A stretch of DNA of 64,000 bases from positions 744,001 through 808,000 of the forward strand of contig NZ_WRXL01000001.1 of NCBI RefSeq assembly GCF_010119195.1, in the 5' to 3' direction. The notes under the pieces are model-generated. The model searched no databases, was not told the DNA's origin, and was given only the letters and a program-made list of their open reading frames with translations. The position numbers were made by a program, and so were the translations under genes. This document shows positions 26,100-35,302 of the stretch, in pieces (positions within the stretch are counted from its first letter, which is position 1; every line of letters starts with the position of its first letter). Origin of the DNA: Haloarcula salina (GTDB taxonomy: Archaea > Halobacteriota > Halobacteria > Halobacteriales > Haloarculaceae).

Positions 26100-27839
26100 A
26101 TGTTCCTGCAGCTCCGCGCGGAGGTCGAGGACGCCCTCGCCGACGCGCTCACAGCACTCGACCTGCCGGCCGAGGACCTCGGTATCGAGGAGCCGCCCGA
26201 GGGCGTCGACGCCGTGCTCGCGTCGAGCGCCGCCTTCCGACTGGCCGGCGAGGTCGGCGCACCGCCGCCGAAGGTCGCCGCCGACATCGCCGACGCCGTC
26301 GACGCGGACGACCTCACCTACGTCAGCGCCGTGACGACGCAAGGCCCATACGTCAACTTCCTGCCGAGCGAGGCGTACTTCGCGGCGACCCTCGACGCGG
26401 TGGCCGACGACGGATTCGGCCGGCTCCCCGACCGCGAGACGAGCGTCGTCGTCGAGCACACCTCGGCGAACCCGACCGGCCCGGTCCACGTCGGCCGGGC
26501 GCGAAACCCTATCATCGGTGACGCCGTCGCTCGCGTGCTGGATTACGCCGGCTACGACGTCGACCGCCACTACTACGTCAACGACGCGGGCCGCCAGATC
26601 GCGGTGTTCACGTGGGCCTACGAGACCTTCGACGAGGAGGACCTGCCCGAGCCGGAGCGGGACTCCCCCGAGTACGAGATGGTCCGGTACTACCGCAAGG
26701 GCAACGCCGTCCTCGAAGACGGCGACCCGGAGGACGTGGAGGCGGCCGAGGCGGAAATCCAGGCCATCCTGCAGGGCCTCGAAGACGGCGACGAAGAGAC
26801 CTACGAGCGGGTCGCCGAGGTCGTCGACACGGTGCTCGGCGGGATGCGGACGACGCTCGAACGCCTGCCCGCCGAGTTCGACGAGTTCGTCAAGGAGACG
26901 CGGTTCATGCGCAACGGCGCCACCGACGCCCTCGTCGATCGGCTCAAGGCCCTCGACTGCGCCGTCTACGAGGAGGACGCCTGGCAACTGGACCTGCCCG
27001 ACTTCGAGAAGCACCTCGTCTTCCTGCGCTCCGACGACACCTCGCTGTACACGACCCGCGACCTGGCCCACCACGAGTGGAAGTTCGAGAACTACGACCG
27101 CGCCGTGACGGTGCTGGGCGAGGACCACAAGCTCCAGGCCGACCAGCTCGACGCCGCGCTCGGTCTGCTCGGCAACGACACCGACCAGCTCCGGCAGGTG
27201 TTTTACTCCTGGGTGAACCTCCCCGAGGGCGGGATGAGCACGCGCGAGGGGACCGGTATCGACCTCGACGACCTGCTCGACGAGGCCATCGACCGCGCCC
27301 GCGACGAGGTCGAGTCCCGCCTCGACGACCGCACCCGCGGCGACCTCGACGACGAGGACGTCGAGCGCATCGCGCGCCAGGTCGGCATCGGCGCGGTCCG
27401 CTACGACATCGTCTCGAAGCAGCCGACGAAGGGCATCACCTTCGAGTGGGACCGCGCCCTCGACTTCGAGGCCCAGTCCGCGCCGTACGTCCAGTACGTC
27501 CACGCACGCTGCTGTGGCATCCTCGATGACGTAGCGGACGAGGTCCCCGACGAACCGGACTTCGGTCCGCTCTCCGAGCCGGAGGAGCGCGACCTGCTCC
27601 GCGAACTCGCCCGATTCCCGGCCGTCATCGAGTCGGCCGCCGACGACCTGACGCCTCACACCGTCGCCACCTACACCCGCGACCTCGCCGAGACGTTCAA
27701 CGCCTTCTACCGGGAGTGCCCGGTGCTCGACGCTGACGCCGAGACGCGCGCCGCGCGGCTTGCGCTCGTCGACGGGACGCGGACCGCGGTCGCGAACGCG
27801 CTCGACGCGCTGGGCGTCGAGGCGCCGACCTCGATGTGA
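26100..27839 (+). CDS. argS: Arginyl-tRNA synthetase
   Basis: This 579-residue class I synthetase charges tRNA-Arg. It has an N-terminal additional domain (about 1-110), the signature [15 protein letters not shown] with HVGR at 130-133, and a C-terminal DALD anticodon-binding domain containing [13 protein letters not shown]. Length and order are standard. Confidence 0.96.
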   Translation: MFLQLRAEVEDALADALTALDLPAEDLGIEEPPEGVDAVLASSAAFRLAGEVGAPPPKVAADIADAVDADDLTYVSAVTTQGPYVNFLPSEAYFAATLDAVADDGFGRLPDRETSVVVEHTSANPTGPVHVGRARNPIIGDAVARVLDYAGYDVDRHYYVNDAGRQIAVFTWAYETFDEEDLPEPERDSPEYEMVRYYRKGNAVLEDGDPEDVEAAEAEIQAILQGLEDGDEETYERVAEVVDTVLGGMRTTLERLPAEFDEFVKETRFMRNGATDALVDRLKALDCAVYEEDAWQLDLPDFEKHLVFLRSDDTSLYTTRDLAHHEWKFENYDRAVTVLGEDHKLQADQLDAALGLLGNDTDQLRQVFYSWVNLPEGGMSTREGTGIDLDDLLDEAIDRARDEVESRLDDRTRGDLDDEDVERIARQVGIGAVRYDIVSKQPTKGITFEWDRALDFEAQSAPYVQYVHARCCGILDDVADEVPDEPDFGPLSEPEERDLLRELARFPAVIESAADDLTPHTVATYTRDLAETFNAFYRECPVLDADAETRAARLALVDGTRTAVANALDALGVEAPTSM

Positions 27840-27851
27840 CGGGGAGAAGGG

Positions 27852-28664
27852 TCAGTTGAACAGGCCGAAGACGCCGCCGGAGTCGTCGTCCGAGTCCGAG
27901 TCGAGTTCCTCGTCGTCGAGGAACCACTCCTCGTCGACGATGGCGTCCACGTCGTCGTCGACGACGGCACCCTCGAAGAAGACTCCTTCGAGCATCTCGG
28001 CCAGTCGTCGGTACGCCTCGGCGGCCGTGCTCTCCGGTGCGTTGAGTACGAGCGGTTCGTCGGTCGTCGCCTGCGGGTCGTCCGGAACGACCGCGAGCAG
28101 CGGGAAGTCGAGTCGGTCGGCAATCTCCGCGACGTCGGTGTGACGGGTCGCGCGGTTGATGATCGCCCCGGTGACGGGGCCGTCGATCCGGTTGGCGAGT
28201 TCGGCGGTCTTGACCGTGTCGCCGACTGCAACGTCGTCCGGGGTCGTCACGAGGACGACGCCGTCGGCCAGCCCCAGCGGCACGGCCACCTCGTGGCTCA
28301 GGCCGGCCCCGGTGTCGATCAACACCACGTCGTAAGCGTTGCGGAGCGTCTTGATGACCTTCCGCAGCTTCGCCGGGTCCGCGTCCGCGAACGCTTCGAG
28401 GGACTGCTCGCCCGGGATGACGGTGAGGCCGCCCGGCGCGTCGGTGAGCGCCTCGCTGACCGCCGCGTTGCCGGCCAGGATCTCGTGGAGGCTCTTGTCC
28501 GGTTCCACCGAGAGCATCGATCCGAGGTTGGCCATGCCCAGGTCCGCGTCGACGACGACGACGTCGTGACCCATCTCCTGTAAGACGGCGCCGACGTTGA
28601 CCGCGGTCGTCGTCTTCCCGACGCCGCCTTTTCCGCCTGCGATCGTACACACGTACCCCGCCAT
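27852..28664 (-). CDS. minD: MinD/ParA-family ATPase
   Basis: This 270-residue protein has the deviant Walker A KGGVGKT (12-18), DADLGMANL and the ParA/MinD switch IDTGAGLS. Haloarchaea carry several MinD paralogues that organise motility, chemosensory or division structures. The C-terminal 60 residues are very acidic and end in a short hydrophobic GGVFGLFN, possibly a membrane-targeting tip. The ATG at 28664 is preferred over a GTG 24 bp upstream because the TATA box at 28695-28704 fits it. It is convergent with argS. Confidence 0.9.
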   Translation of the reverse strand: MAGYVCTIAGGKGGVGKTTTAVNVGAVLQEMGHDVVVVDADLGMANLGSMLSVEPDKSLHEILAGNAAVSEALTDAPGGLTVIPGEQSLEAFADADPAKLRKVIKTLRNAYDVVLIDTGAGLSHEVAVPLGLADGVVLVTTPDDVAVGDTVKTAELANRIDGPVTGAIINRATRHTDVAEIADRLDFPLLAVVPDDPQATTDEPLVLNAPESTAAEAYRRLAEMLEGVFFEGAVVDDDVDAIVDEEWFLDDEELDSDSDDDSGGVFGLFN

Positions 28665-28694
28665 ATTCTGATTGCTTGGGTACAACACAGGCAG

Positions 28695-28704
28695 TCATAT
28701 AAAG
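28695..28704 (-). promoter_or_regulatory. TATA box of the minD-like gene
   Basis: The minus strand reads CTTTATATGA, predicting transcription start near 28674 and a leader of about 10 nt. Confidence 0.65.
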
Positions 28705-29062
28705 CCGGCTGTCACGCGCCGACGCGCCGCAACGGGCGGCATTCGCGCTCAGTCGGCGGGACGGCCGTCCGCTGCTGGCGGTCCGCTTCGCTCACTGTTC
28801 GCTCTTTCCGAGGGCCCTCACTTCGTTCGGCCAACCGCGTGGCTCACGGCTTCGCCGTTCGCTCTTTCCGAGGGCCCTCACTTCGTTCGGCCCCTCGCTA
28901 CCCCCGCGGCTCACGGTTCTCCACTCACCGCTCGCTCTATCCGAGGAGCCCTCCCTTCGGTCGCGCCCCTCGCGGTGCTCGACGCCCGAAATACCCCTCG
29001 TTACACTCGGGCTTTCGCTCCCTGTCAACAGGTTCTTACACCACCTCGGCTTATACGGAGTA
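28705..29062. other. Repeat-bearing intergenic region upstream of aRF1, no gene seen
   Basis: These 358 bp separate the minD-like promoter from prf1. They contain the 36-bp direct repeats, many CTTCGTTCG-type words common in haloarchaeal intergenic DNA, and near the 3' end TTCTTACACC and GGCTTATACGG before the ATG. Open frames here are composition artefacts. Confidence 0.6.
28797..28892. repeat. 36-bp direct repeat, 60-bp period
   Basis: Positions 28797-28832 and 28857-28892 are identical over 36 bp, with the perfect palindrome GAGGGCCCTC inside each. A degenerate third copy begins near 28928. The 24 bp between the exact copies are unique. This is too few copies, with no conserved spacer length, to be CRISPR. 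Confidence 0.9.
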
Positions 29063-30319
29063 ATGAGCGAGCAGCAGGAACAGGAGCAGTCTGACAAACA
29101 GAAATACGAGTTCCGAAAGGTCATCGAGGAGCTCAAGGACTACCAGGGCTCGGGGACACAGCTCGTCTCTATCTACGTTCCCGAAGACAAGCAGATCAGC
29201 GACGTCGTCGCCCACGTCACCCAGGAGCACTCCGAAGCCTCGAACATCAAATCGAAGGACACCCGCACGGCGGTGCAGGACGCGCTCACCTCGATCAAGG
29301 ACCGGCTCCGCTACTACGATAACACGCCGCCGGAGAACGGCCTCGTGCTGTTCTCGGGCGCGTTCGACACCGGCGGCGGCCGCACCGACATGGTGACGAA
29401 GGTGCTGGAGTCGCCGCCGGACCCCATCGAGTCCTTCCGCTATCACTGCGACTCGGAGTTCCTCACCGAGCCGCTGGAGCACATGCTGGCCGACAAGGGG
29501 CTGTTCGGCCTGGTCGTGCTCGACCGACGCGAGGCCAACGTCGGGTGGCTGAAGGGCAAGCGCGTCGAGCCGGTCAAGTCGGCGTCCTCGCTGGTCCCCG
29601 GCAAGCAGCGCAAAGGTGGCCAGTCAGCACAGCGGTTCGCCCGTCTGCGTCTTGAGGCCATCGACAACTTCTATCAGGAGGTCGCGGGGATGGCAAACGA
29701 GCTGTTCGTCCCCGAGCGCCACGAGATGGACGGCGTTCTCGTCGGCGGCCCCTCGCCGACGAAAGACGAATTCCTCGACGGTGACTACCTCCACCACGAA
29801 CTGCAGGACATGGTGCTCGGCAAGTTCGACGTGGCCTACACCGACGAGTCGGGGCTGTACGACCTCGTCGACGCGGCCGACGACGTGCTGGCCGAACACG
29901 AGATGCTCCAGGACAAGGAGGTCATGGAGGAGTTCTTCAAGCAGCTTCACGACGGCGAGAAGGCCACCTACGGGTTCGACCAGACGCGCAAGAACCTCAA
30001 CATGGGGGCCGTCGAAGAGTTGCTCATCTCCGAGGACCTCCGGAAGGACGTGGTCGCGTACACCTGCGAGAACGGCCACGACGAGTACGAACTGATCGAC
30101 AGTAACACCGAGACCGAATCTCACGGATGCACGCGCTGTGCCGCGACGGTGGACGCCGACGACGGCGAGCGCGAGGACGCCATCGACCACCTGATGGAAC
30201 TGGCCGACCAGCGCGGGACCGAGACGGTGTTCATCTCGACGGACTTCGAGAAGGGCGAACAGCTCCTGACGGCGTTCGGCGGCGTCGCCGGCCTGTTGCG
30301 GTACTCGACCGGCGTCTAA
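29063..30319 (+). CDS. prf1: Peptide chain release factor aRF1
   Basis: This 418-residue factor recognises all three stop codons and triggers peptide release. The NIKS stop-codon recognition motif lies at 61-64 and the catalytic GGQ at 185-187, followed by the C-terminal domain that contacts the ABCE1/aEF1A-type partner and a CxxC knuckle (CTRC). Length is standard for archaea. Confidence 0.97.
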   Translation: MSEQQEQEQSDKQKYEFRKVIEELKDYQGSGTQLVSIYVPEDKQISDVVAHVTQEHSEASNIKSKDTRTAVQDALTSIKDRLRYYDNTPPENGLVLFSGAFDTGGGRTDMVTKVLESPPDPIESFRYHCDSEFLTEPLEHMLADKGLFGLVVLDRREANVGWLKGKRVEPVKSASSLVPGKQRKGGQSAQRFARLRLEAIDNFYQEVAGMANELFVPERHEMDGVLVGGPSPTKDEFLDGDYLHHELQDMVLGKFDVAYTDESGLYDLVDAADDVLAEHEMLQDKEVMEEFFKQLHDGEKATYGFDQTRKNLNMGAVEELLISEDLRKDVVAYTCENGHDEYELIDSNTETESHGCTRCAATVDADDGEREDAIDHLMELADQRGTETVFISTDFEKGEQLLTAFGGVAGLLRYSTGV

Positions 30320-30405
30320 CGCACGGCTTTTCTACAGACGCTCGTCCTGCAGGTTTCCGCAAGCGCAGTCCATCGGTACGCTTCCGCAGTACAGCAACGG
30401 TGTAA

Positions 30406-30561
30406 TTGAGAGATAGCTGGACTGCCGAAGGGCCCAGCAACCACGAGACGGTCGACAACAATGTCGAATCCCCATCCGACGCGGGGACCCGACTCGCGGA
30501 CCGGACGGCGACTGGCCTGTGGACCGTCACCGTGCTCAGAGAGCGGGTCGGTACCGACTGA
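30406..30561 (+). pseudogene. Possible gene remnant or small ORF
   Basis: An open stretch of 51 codons from a TTG at 30406 to TGA at 30561 has the strong G/C third-position bias of genuine genes here, unlike the AT-rich DNA that follows. It ends in a strand-like LWTVTVLRERV. There is no clear start or upstream extension, so it could be the broken 3' end of a lost gene. No family is recognised. Confidence 0.25.
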
Positions 30562-30634
30562 GCCGATTCATCGAACGGCCCGGATGCCGTCGATAGGCAC
30601 GGTATCCATATAATATCAGACATGTGGTTCCGAC

Positions 30635-30671
30635 TCTAGAAATAGCCTCGATAGTTTGTCGGGTTTCTAGA
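30635..30671. repeat. Inverted repeat TCTAGAAA / TTTCTAGA
   Basis: Perfect 8-bp arms at 30635-30642 and 30664-30671 flank a 21-bp spacer. This could be an operator for the lyase gene or the end of a decayed mobile element. Confidence 0.6.
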
Positions 30672-30730
30672 TACGAACCGTCGAAAGATCAGAAGTCCGT
30701 ACCATCGGGATATCTAATTGCACCACGATG

Positions 30731-30752
30731 CGCTAGTTCAGGGATGCTAGCG
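30731..30752. repeat. Inverted repeat CGCTAG / CTAGCG
   Basis: Perfect 6-bp arms at 30731-30736 and 30747-30752 flank a 10-bp spacer, upstream of the lyase promoter. Confidence 0.45.
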
Positions 30753-30850
30753 GAGTTTACAAATCCGGGCGGCTGCACGACGGGTTGACATCTAATGTAA
30801 CTTATTTATGTAATTATAATGAAAATACATCTTTAGAGATATCTTAGAAA

Positions 30851-30858
30851 CGTATAAG
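30851..30858 (+). promoter_or_regulatory. TATA box of the pectate lyase gene
   Basis: CGTATAAG places transcription start near 30882 and leaves a leader of about 25 nt that includes the ribosome-binding site. Confidence 0.6.
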
Positions 30859-30892
30859 TAATAATTGCGATAAGAGTTGTGTTGCCATGACA

Positions 30893-30900
30893 GGGAGGGG
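30893..30900 (+). promoter_or_regulatory. Shine-Dalgarno sequence deciding a GTG start
   Basis: GGGAGGGG ends 6 nt before the GTG at 30907. It supports that start over the GTG at 30877, which lies upstream of the site. Confidence 0.7.
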
Positions 30901-30906
30901 ACAAGA

Positions 30907-33255
30907 GTGAATACGCGGCGGAAGTTCTTGCAATCGCTCGCGATGGGGTGTATTGGAACTGCAGTACTAAGTGACGTGGTGACAGGTTCCCCACCGGCGG
31001 TCACCATAGACGGTGGTGGCTCTGACGTCTGGGGGACCGAAGACCAGTGTCACTACTACTACGAACAGGTCAGTGGGTCGTTTGACGTGACCGTCCACGT
31101 CGACGATATCGAGGATACCGGTGACTGGGCGAAAGCCGGGATACTGGTCAGGGAGAGTCTCGCGCCTGACGCGAAGAACGCGATGATCAGGCACACGCCG
31201 GACAACGAAAGCTCCGTCCAGTGGCGTCCCGACACCGGTGGTGAAACCAACAGTACGACACAGAGCGATATCGGAAACGGAACGTCCGACGGTGACTGGA
31301 TCCGGCTGGTCCGGGAAAACGATGCGATTGTCGGCTACGGATCGACCGACGGTAGCGACTGGGCCCGTGTCTGCCGGCTACCCAGCAGCCGAATCGAATT
31401 CAGTGACGAGACGTACGTCGGTCTCGCCGTTTCGAGTTTCGACTGGGGAACGCTGTGTTCGGCGACGTTCGACGAACTGTCCGGACTCTCCCCGGAGAAG
31501 AACCAGGATATCGGGAACGTAAATCCGGCAGGGAGCGTCTCTACGAGCGGCGGTAGTGAGACACCGACCGAAACGGAACCCGACGACACTGAGACACCGA
31601 CCGAAACAGAACCCGACGACGACGGTGAGCCGATCGACTCCGGGACCTACAGGGTCCGAAACGAAAACTCCGGCAAGGCACTCACCGTTGAGAACGGCTC
31701 CGAGGAAAACCGTGCGTCGCTGATCCAGCAGCCGTATCAGGGGAGGCCGTCCCAGCAGTGGACCGTCGAGTCGCTCGACGACGGCTCCTATCGCCTGACC
31801 CCGACGCACTCGGGCAAGGCCGCCGACCTCAATAAAGGGCGGGAGACGAACGGAGCCAACATCGTCCAGTGGGACTGGCACGGGAGCGATAATCAGCGCT
31901 GGAACATCGAGGCCGTCGGCGGAGACGTGTACCGGATCCGGTCGGTGCATTCCGGGAAGGTGATGGCCGTCAGCGACGGGTCCGAAGACGACGGCGCGAA
32001 CGTCCACCAGATGGGATGGCACGACACCGCCAGCCAGCGATGGCGCTTCGACGGCGACACTTCCGAACCCGCGACCGAAGAACCCACCGAAACACCCATC
32101 CAGGAGACTTCACAGTTCGGTCTCGATTCTGGATTCGCCGATCCAGCGCCGTGGCTCGACGACAGCGTCTCGGTCAGGACCGTCACGGAACCGACCCGTA
32201 GCGCTGTCGAATCAGCTATCGGTGGTAGTGGTCCCCGAGTCGTCGTCTTCGAAACGAGCGGCACGATAGATCTGGGGGGGATACCCCTGAAGATCACCGT
32301 CGACGACTGCTGGGTCGCGGGCCAGACGGCCCCCTCACCCGGGATCACTTTCATCAACGGCCGCGTCCAGATTAGCGCCGACAACTGCGTTCTCCAGCAC
32401 ATCCGTTCGCGGATCGGTCCGGCTCCGAACGGCGACATCCAGGGCAACGACTCGGTCAACACGGCCTACGATACGCACAACAACGTGATCGACCACGTCA
32501 GTGCCTCGTGGGGTACCGACGAGTGCATGTCTGTCGGCTACAAAACCAGCGAAACGACGTTTACGAACAACCTCGTCTACGAGGGATTGTACGGCCCCTA
32601 CGGCGACCATACCGACCATCACTACGCGACGCTCGTCGGTAACGACGCGGACGACGTCACTCTCGCCGGCAACGTCTGGGCGAAGTGTCGTCGCCGGATG
32701 CCCCGGCTGAAAACCGGCTCCAGCACCGCCGTTGTGAACAACCTCGCGTATTTCTTCGACGGCGGCAGCAACATGGACGGCGATACTGAGGCGAGTTTCG
32801 TCGGGAACAGGTATATCGGCCAGATCGACACCGGTGACAGGGTGTTCGAGGGCGGCAACGCCTACATGGAGGACAACACGGTCACCGAGCCACCGCTCGA
32901 CTCGGATACGCCGAAATACAGCGGCAACGAACTCGATTCCCGGCCGCTGTGGCCTGACGGACTCGACGCCATGTCCTCGTCGGCCGTCGAAGCGCACAAC
33001 CTCGCGAACGCCGGGGCACGACCCGCCGACCGGACAGCGAACGATCAGCGGATCGTCACCGAGATCAGAGAACGGGCCGGCAACGACCGACTCGATTCGC
33101 CCTATGACTACTGGATCGCCGACCATAACGACGTCGGAGGATACCCGGACCTCCCGGAGAACACACATTCGCTGACCGTCCCCGACAGCGGCCTCCGTGA
33201 GTGGCTGGACGCCTGGGCGAAAGCAGTCGAAGACCCGAACGCGAGTCCGCCGTAG
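30907..33255 (+). CDS. Secreted pectate lyase with ricin-type lectin domain
   Basis: This 782-residue protein starts with a Tat signal (RRKFLQSLAMG). Next come a concanavalin-like DUF1349-type domain (about 35-195), a Thr/Glu/Pro/Asp linker (205-243), a ricin-type beta-trefoil (246-382) with three QxW-type repeats (QQW, QRW, QRW), a second linker, and a polysaccharide lyase family 1-like beta-helix (about 410-775) with the hallmark DHVSASWGTDE. It should bind plant-type polysaccharide outside the cell and cut polygalacturonate by beta-elimination. Its AT-rich upstream DNA and isolated position suggest horizontal gain. Domain calls are by eye; exact substrate is inferred. Confidence 0.88.
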   Translation: MNTRRKFLQSLAMGCIGTAVLSDVVTGSPPAVTIDGGGSDVWGTEDQCHYYYEQVSGSFDVTVHVDDIEDTGDWAKAGILVRESLAPDAKNAMIRHTPDNESSVQWRPDTGGETNSTTQSDIGNGTSDGDWIRLVRENDAIVGYGSTDGSDWARVCRLPSSRIEFSDETYVGLAVSSFDWGTLCSATFDELSGLSPEKNQDIGNVNPAGSVSTSGGSETPTETEPDDTETPTETEPDDDGEPIDSGTYRVRNENSGKALTVENGSEENRASLIQQPYQGRPSQQWTVESLDDGSYRLTPTHSGKAADLNKGRETNGANIVQWDWHGSDNQRWNIEAVGGDVYRIRSVHSGKVMAVSDGSEDDGANVHQMGWHDTASQRWRFDGDTSEPATEEPTETPIQETSQFGLDSGFADPAPWLDDSVSVRTVTEPTRSAVESAIGGSGPRVVVFETSGTIDLGGIPLKITVDDCWVAGQTAPSPGITFINGRVQISADNCVLQHIRSRIGPAPNGDIQGNDSVNTAYDTHNNVIDHVSASWGTDECMSVGYKTSETTFTNNLVYEGLYGPYGDHTDHHYATLVGNDADDVTLAGNVWAKCRRRMPRLKTGSSTAVVNNLAYFFDGGSNMDGDTEASFVGNRYIGQIDTGDRVFEGGNAYMEDNTVTEPPLDSDTPKYSGNELDSRPLWPDGLDAMSSSAVEAHNLANAGARPADRTANDQRIVTEIRERAGNDRLDSPYDYWIADHNDVGGYPDLPENTHSLTVPDSGLREWLDAWAKAVEDPNASPP

Positions 33256-33276
33256 GCCGCCCGGTCGTAGGACCGT

Positions 33277-33669
33277 TCACAGCAACTGTTCGAGCTGGCG
33301 ACGCCGGGCCGACAGGTCGACGTGAGCGCGGTCGCCGTAGCTGTCCGCGAGTCGGTCGACGGCGAGCAAGGGATCGACACCCTCGCGCTCGACCCGCTCG
33401 AGCAGCGCGGTGATCTCCTGACGATTCAGCGCCAGCGAGTCGAGCAGACCCACGAGCAGTGCCAGCGGAACAGCCGCATTCGAGTCAGTGGGGAACGCAT
33501 CGTCGACAGCAGAGAGATCCGGCGTCTCGGCCGGCGGGTCCGGTTCGGGATGGATCGACAGACAGGCTCGACAGAGCGCCGTGCCGGGCGTTTCGCCCGG
33601 AAGGTACTCGCGTAACTCCGCGGGAACGGGGATCGAAACGGTCTCGCCGCCGCAGGCTGGACAGGCCAT
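33277..33669 (-). CDS. Zinc-ribbon protein (DUF6276-like)
   Basis: This 130-residue protein begins CPACGGE (Cys3, Cys6) with a second pair CRAC near residue 33, forming a zinc ribbon. A helical acidic C-terminal part follows. It resembles a haloarchaeal DUF6276 family as I remember it; function is unknown. It is convergent with the pectate lyase and 46 bp downstream of atpD on the same strand. Confidence 0.8.
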   Translation of the reverse strand: MACPACGGETVSIPVPAELREYLPGETPGTALCRACLSIHPEPDPPAETPDLSAVDDAFPTDSNAAVPLALLVGLLDSLALNRQEITALLERVEREGVDPLLAVDRLADSYGDRAHVDLSARRRQLEQLL

Positions 33670-33715
33670 ACCGGCTCACGGACGGGCGCGGACAAAAAGG
33701 ACGCGGAGAGAACGG

Positions 33716-34405
33716 TCAGTCGTCGGCGGTGACGGGCTCGGGCTCTTCTTCCGCTTCGGCGGCGGCGACGGCGTCTTCCTCTTCTTCCTTCTTGGCCTTG
33801 ATCTTCTTCATGCGGAAGATCTCCTCGCGTTCCTGCTCTTCGAGCTTCTGCTCGATGTACTCCTGGTTGTCGTAGAGGTCCGGGAGCAGCTTGAACTCCA
33901 GGGCGTTGACGCGGCGCTTGGTCGTCTCGATCTCTTCGAGCATCTTCTTCATCGCCGTCTCGACCTCGGCGGCGAGGATGATGTTCTCCAGCAGGTCCTC
34001 GTAGGCTTCGGCGGCCTCGTCGATCCGGGCGGACGTGCCCATGACGCCGTAGCCCCGCTCGTCGAGGGACTTGCGGACCTTGCTGGACTCGATCTGCGGA
34101 ACGACGACGCCCATGATGTTCTTCGACTGGGTCGTCAGTTCCGGGTGCTCTTTCAGCGCCGAGGCCGCGCCGCGGACGGCCACGTCGCCCTCCATCGCCC
34201 GCGCCATGTTGATGGCCCGTTGGGCGCGCTCGTAGGAGTCGTCGAGGTCCTCGCGCACGTCCTGTGCCTGGTCCAGGATGTCCATGAACTCCATGATGAG
34301 CCCGTCACGCTTCTTCTCCAGCGTGTCGTGCCCACGCTCGGACAGTTCGATGCGGTCCTCGATCTGCATCAGGTTTTTGCGCGTGGGTTTGACGTCCTTA
34401 GCCAT
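33716..34405 (-). CDS. atpD: A-type ATP synthase subunit D
   Basis: This 229-residue central-stalk subunit couples rotation of the membrane ring to the A3B3 head. The N-terminal [25 protein letters not shown] and the long antiparallel helices are typical; the last 35 residues are an acidic halophilic tail. It is separated from atpB by the rhodopsin gene. A TATA-like GTTAAC about 27 bp before its ATG suggests its own promoter. Confidence 0.95.
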   Translation of the reverse strand: MAKDVKPTRKNLMQIEDRIELSERGHDTLEKKRDGLIMEFMDILDQAQDVREDLDDSYERAQRAINMARAMEGDVAVRGAASALKEHPELTTQSKNIMGVVVPQIESSKVRKSLDERGYGVMGTSARIDEAAEAYEDLLENIILAAEVETAMKKMLEEIETTKRRVNALEFKLLPDLYDNQEYIEQKLEEQEREEIFRMKKIKAKKEEEEDAVAAAEAEEEPEPVTADD

Positions 34406-34451
34406 TACGGGGTCCTTTTCGACGTAGGCAGTTAACGGTTTCCAGTTCTCT

Positions 34452-34483
34452 CGGTTCGAACGGGCGGGACGCCCATCGAACCG
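34452..34483 (-). terminator. Strong hairpin between the rhodopsin gene and atpD
   Basis: Arms CGGTTCGA (34452-34459) and TCGAACCG (34476-34483) are perfectly complementary, with an inner 5-bp stem GGGCG/CGCCC and a 3-nt loop. It lies 24 bp past the rhodopsin stop. No T-tract follows directly, so it may be a processing or stability element rather than a terminator. Confidence 0.5.
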
Positions 34484-34507
34484 GTCCGAGACGACCGCTC
34501 GGCGCGG

Positions 34508-35260
34508 TCAGTCGTCGGCGGGCGTCGCGGCGCGACCCGTCGCCTGTGCCGATCCGTCAAGCACGGTGTGGCTCCGGAGCAGGATGATCCCGAAGCCGAC
34601 CTTCGCGACGAGGTCGATGACCATAAATCCGGCCGTCTCGACGCCGATCCCGACGAGGCTCAGCCCTTCGGTCCCGACGAGCCACCACACGGGGTAGACG
34701 AGCCAGACCACGGTCACGAGGTTTCGCAGGGTCCGGAAGGTGCTCTGCGTGTCGCTGGGGAGGTCGCTGACGCGACCCGACAGCGAACTGAACAGGAAGT
34801 ACAGCAGGATCAGCAGGAAGCCCGTGCTGACTCCCCACCAGACCAGCCGTTCCGCGCCGGCCGACAGCACGCCGCTGCCCGCGCTGAAGGTCGCGACGAC
34901 GCCGGTCCCGATCATCAGCACGTCGAGGCTCACCAGCGTGGCGATGGTGTTCCGGTCAGCGCCCGCCAACAGTCCCAGGTCGTACAGCAACAGCGGCGTC
35001 GTGAACAGCCAGTCGGTGTAGCGGGCCCAGTAGATCGGGTGCTCGGTCCCGCCGAACTCGATGAACGTCAGCCCGAACCCCAGCGCCATCGCCAGGTAGT
35101 TCACGAACGCGATGGCCGTGATGAGTATCGTCGCGATGTAGAACTTCTGTCTCCGCTCGTCGGTCTCGCCCCACCCGCGGCCGATGAAGTATAGCATGCC
35201 GACGAACATGCCCACGGTGCCGAGCCACAGCCAGATGCCTTCGGGTCCTGGTGCTGGCAT
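34508..35260 (-). CDS. bop: Bacteriorhodopsin-type light-driven proton pump (cruxrhodopsin-like)
   Basis: This 250-residue seven-helix retinal protein has every key proton-pump residue of bacteriorhodopsin: Arg80, Asp83 (acceptor, D85), Thr87, Asp94 (donor, D96), Glu198 and Glu208 (release group, E194/E204) and Lys220 for the retinal Schiff base (K216). The sequence is very close to Haloarcula cruxrhodopsins as I recall them. Unusually it sits between atpB and atpD on the same strand, with its own Bat-like upstream element. It should build proton motive force in light for the ATP synthase encoded around it. The ATG at 35260 gives the usual MPAPGPEG N-terminus. Confidence 0.96.
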   Translation of the reverse strand: MPAPGPEGIWLWLGTVGMFVGMLYFIGRGWGETDERRQKFYIATILITAIAFVNYLAMALGFGLTFIEFGGTEHPIYWARYTDWLFTTPLLLYDLGLLAGADRNTIATLVSLDVLMIGTGVVATFSAGSGVLSAGAERLVWWGVSTGFLLILLYFLFSSLSGRVSDLPSDTQSTFRTLRNLVTVVWLVYPVWWLVGTEGLSLVGIGVETAGFMVIDLVAKVGFGIILLRSHTVLDGSAQATGRAATPADD

Positions 35261-35302
35261 AGTACAGCTACACCTTAGGAATGTCAACTGAACTTTCGAT
35301 TG

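Larger units (their letters stand above)
30562..30906. other. AT-rich intergenic region upstream of the pectate lyase
   Basis: These 345 bp are clearly richer in A/T than the rest of the window, above all at 30785-30880. They hold two inverted repeats, a strong TATA box and a Shine-Dalgarno sequence, but no credible gene. With the stretch from 30320 on, the gap between prf1 and the lyase is 587 bp. The base composition suggests DNA acquired from elsewhere. Confidence 0.55.

Noticed and set aside
26073-27659. 528-codon open frame opposite argS
   Set aside because: Shadow of ArgRS; no recognisable motif.
28797-28990. Possible CRISPR array
   Set aside because: There are only two exact copies and one poor copy, no uniform spacers beyond one interval, and no cas genes in the window.
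30231-30623. 130-codon minus-strand ORF in the gap after prf1
   Set aside because: It overlaps the 3' end of prf1 and has Arg/Ser/Thr-rich composition with no domain pattern or start signal.
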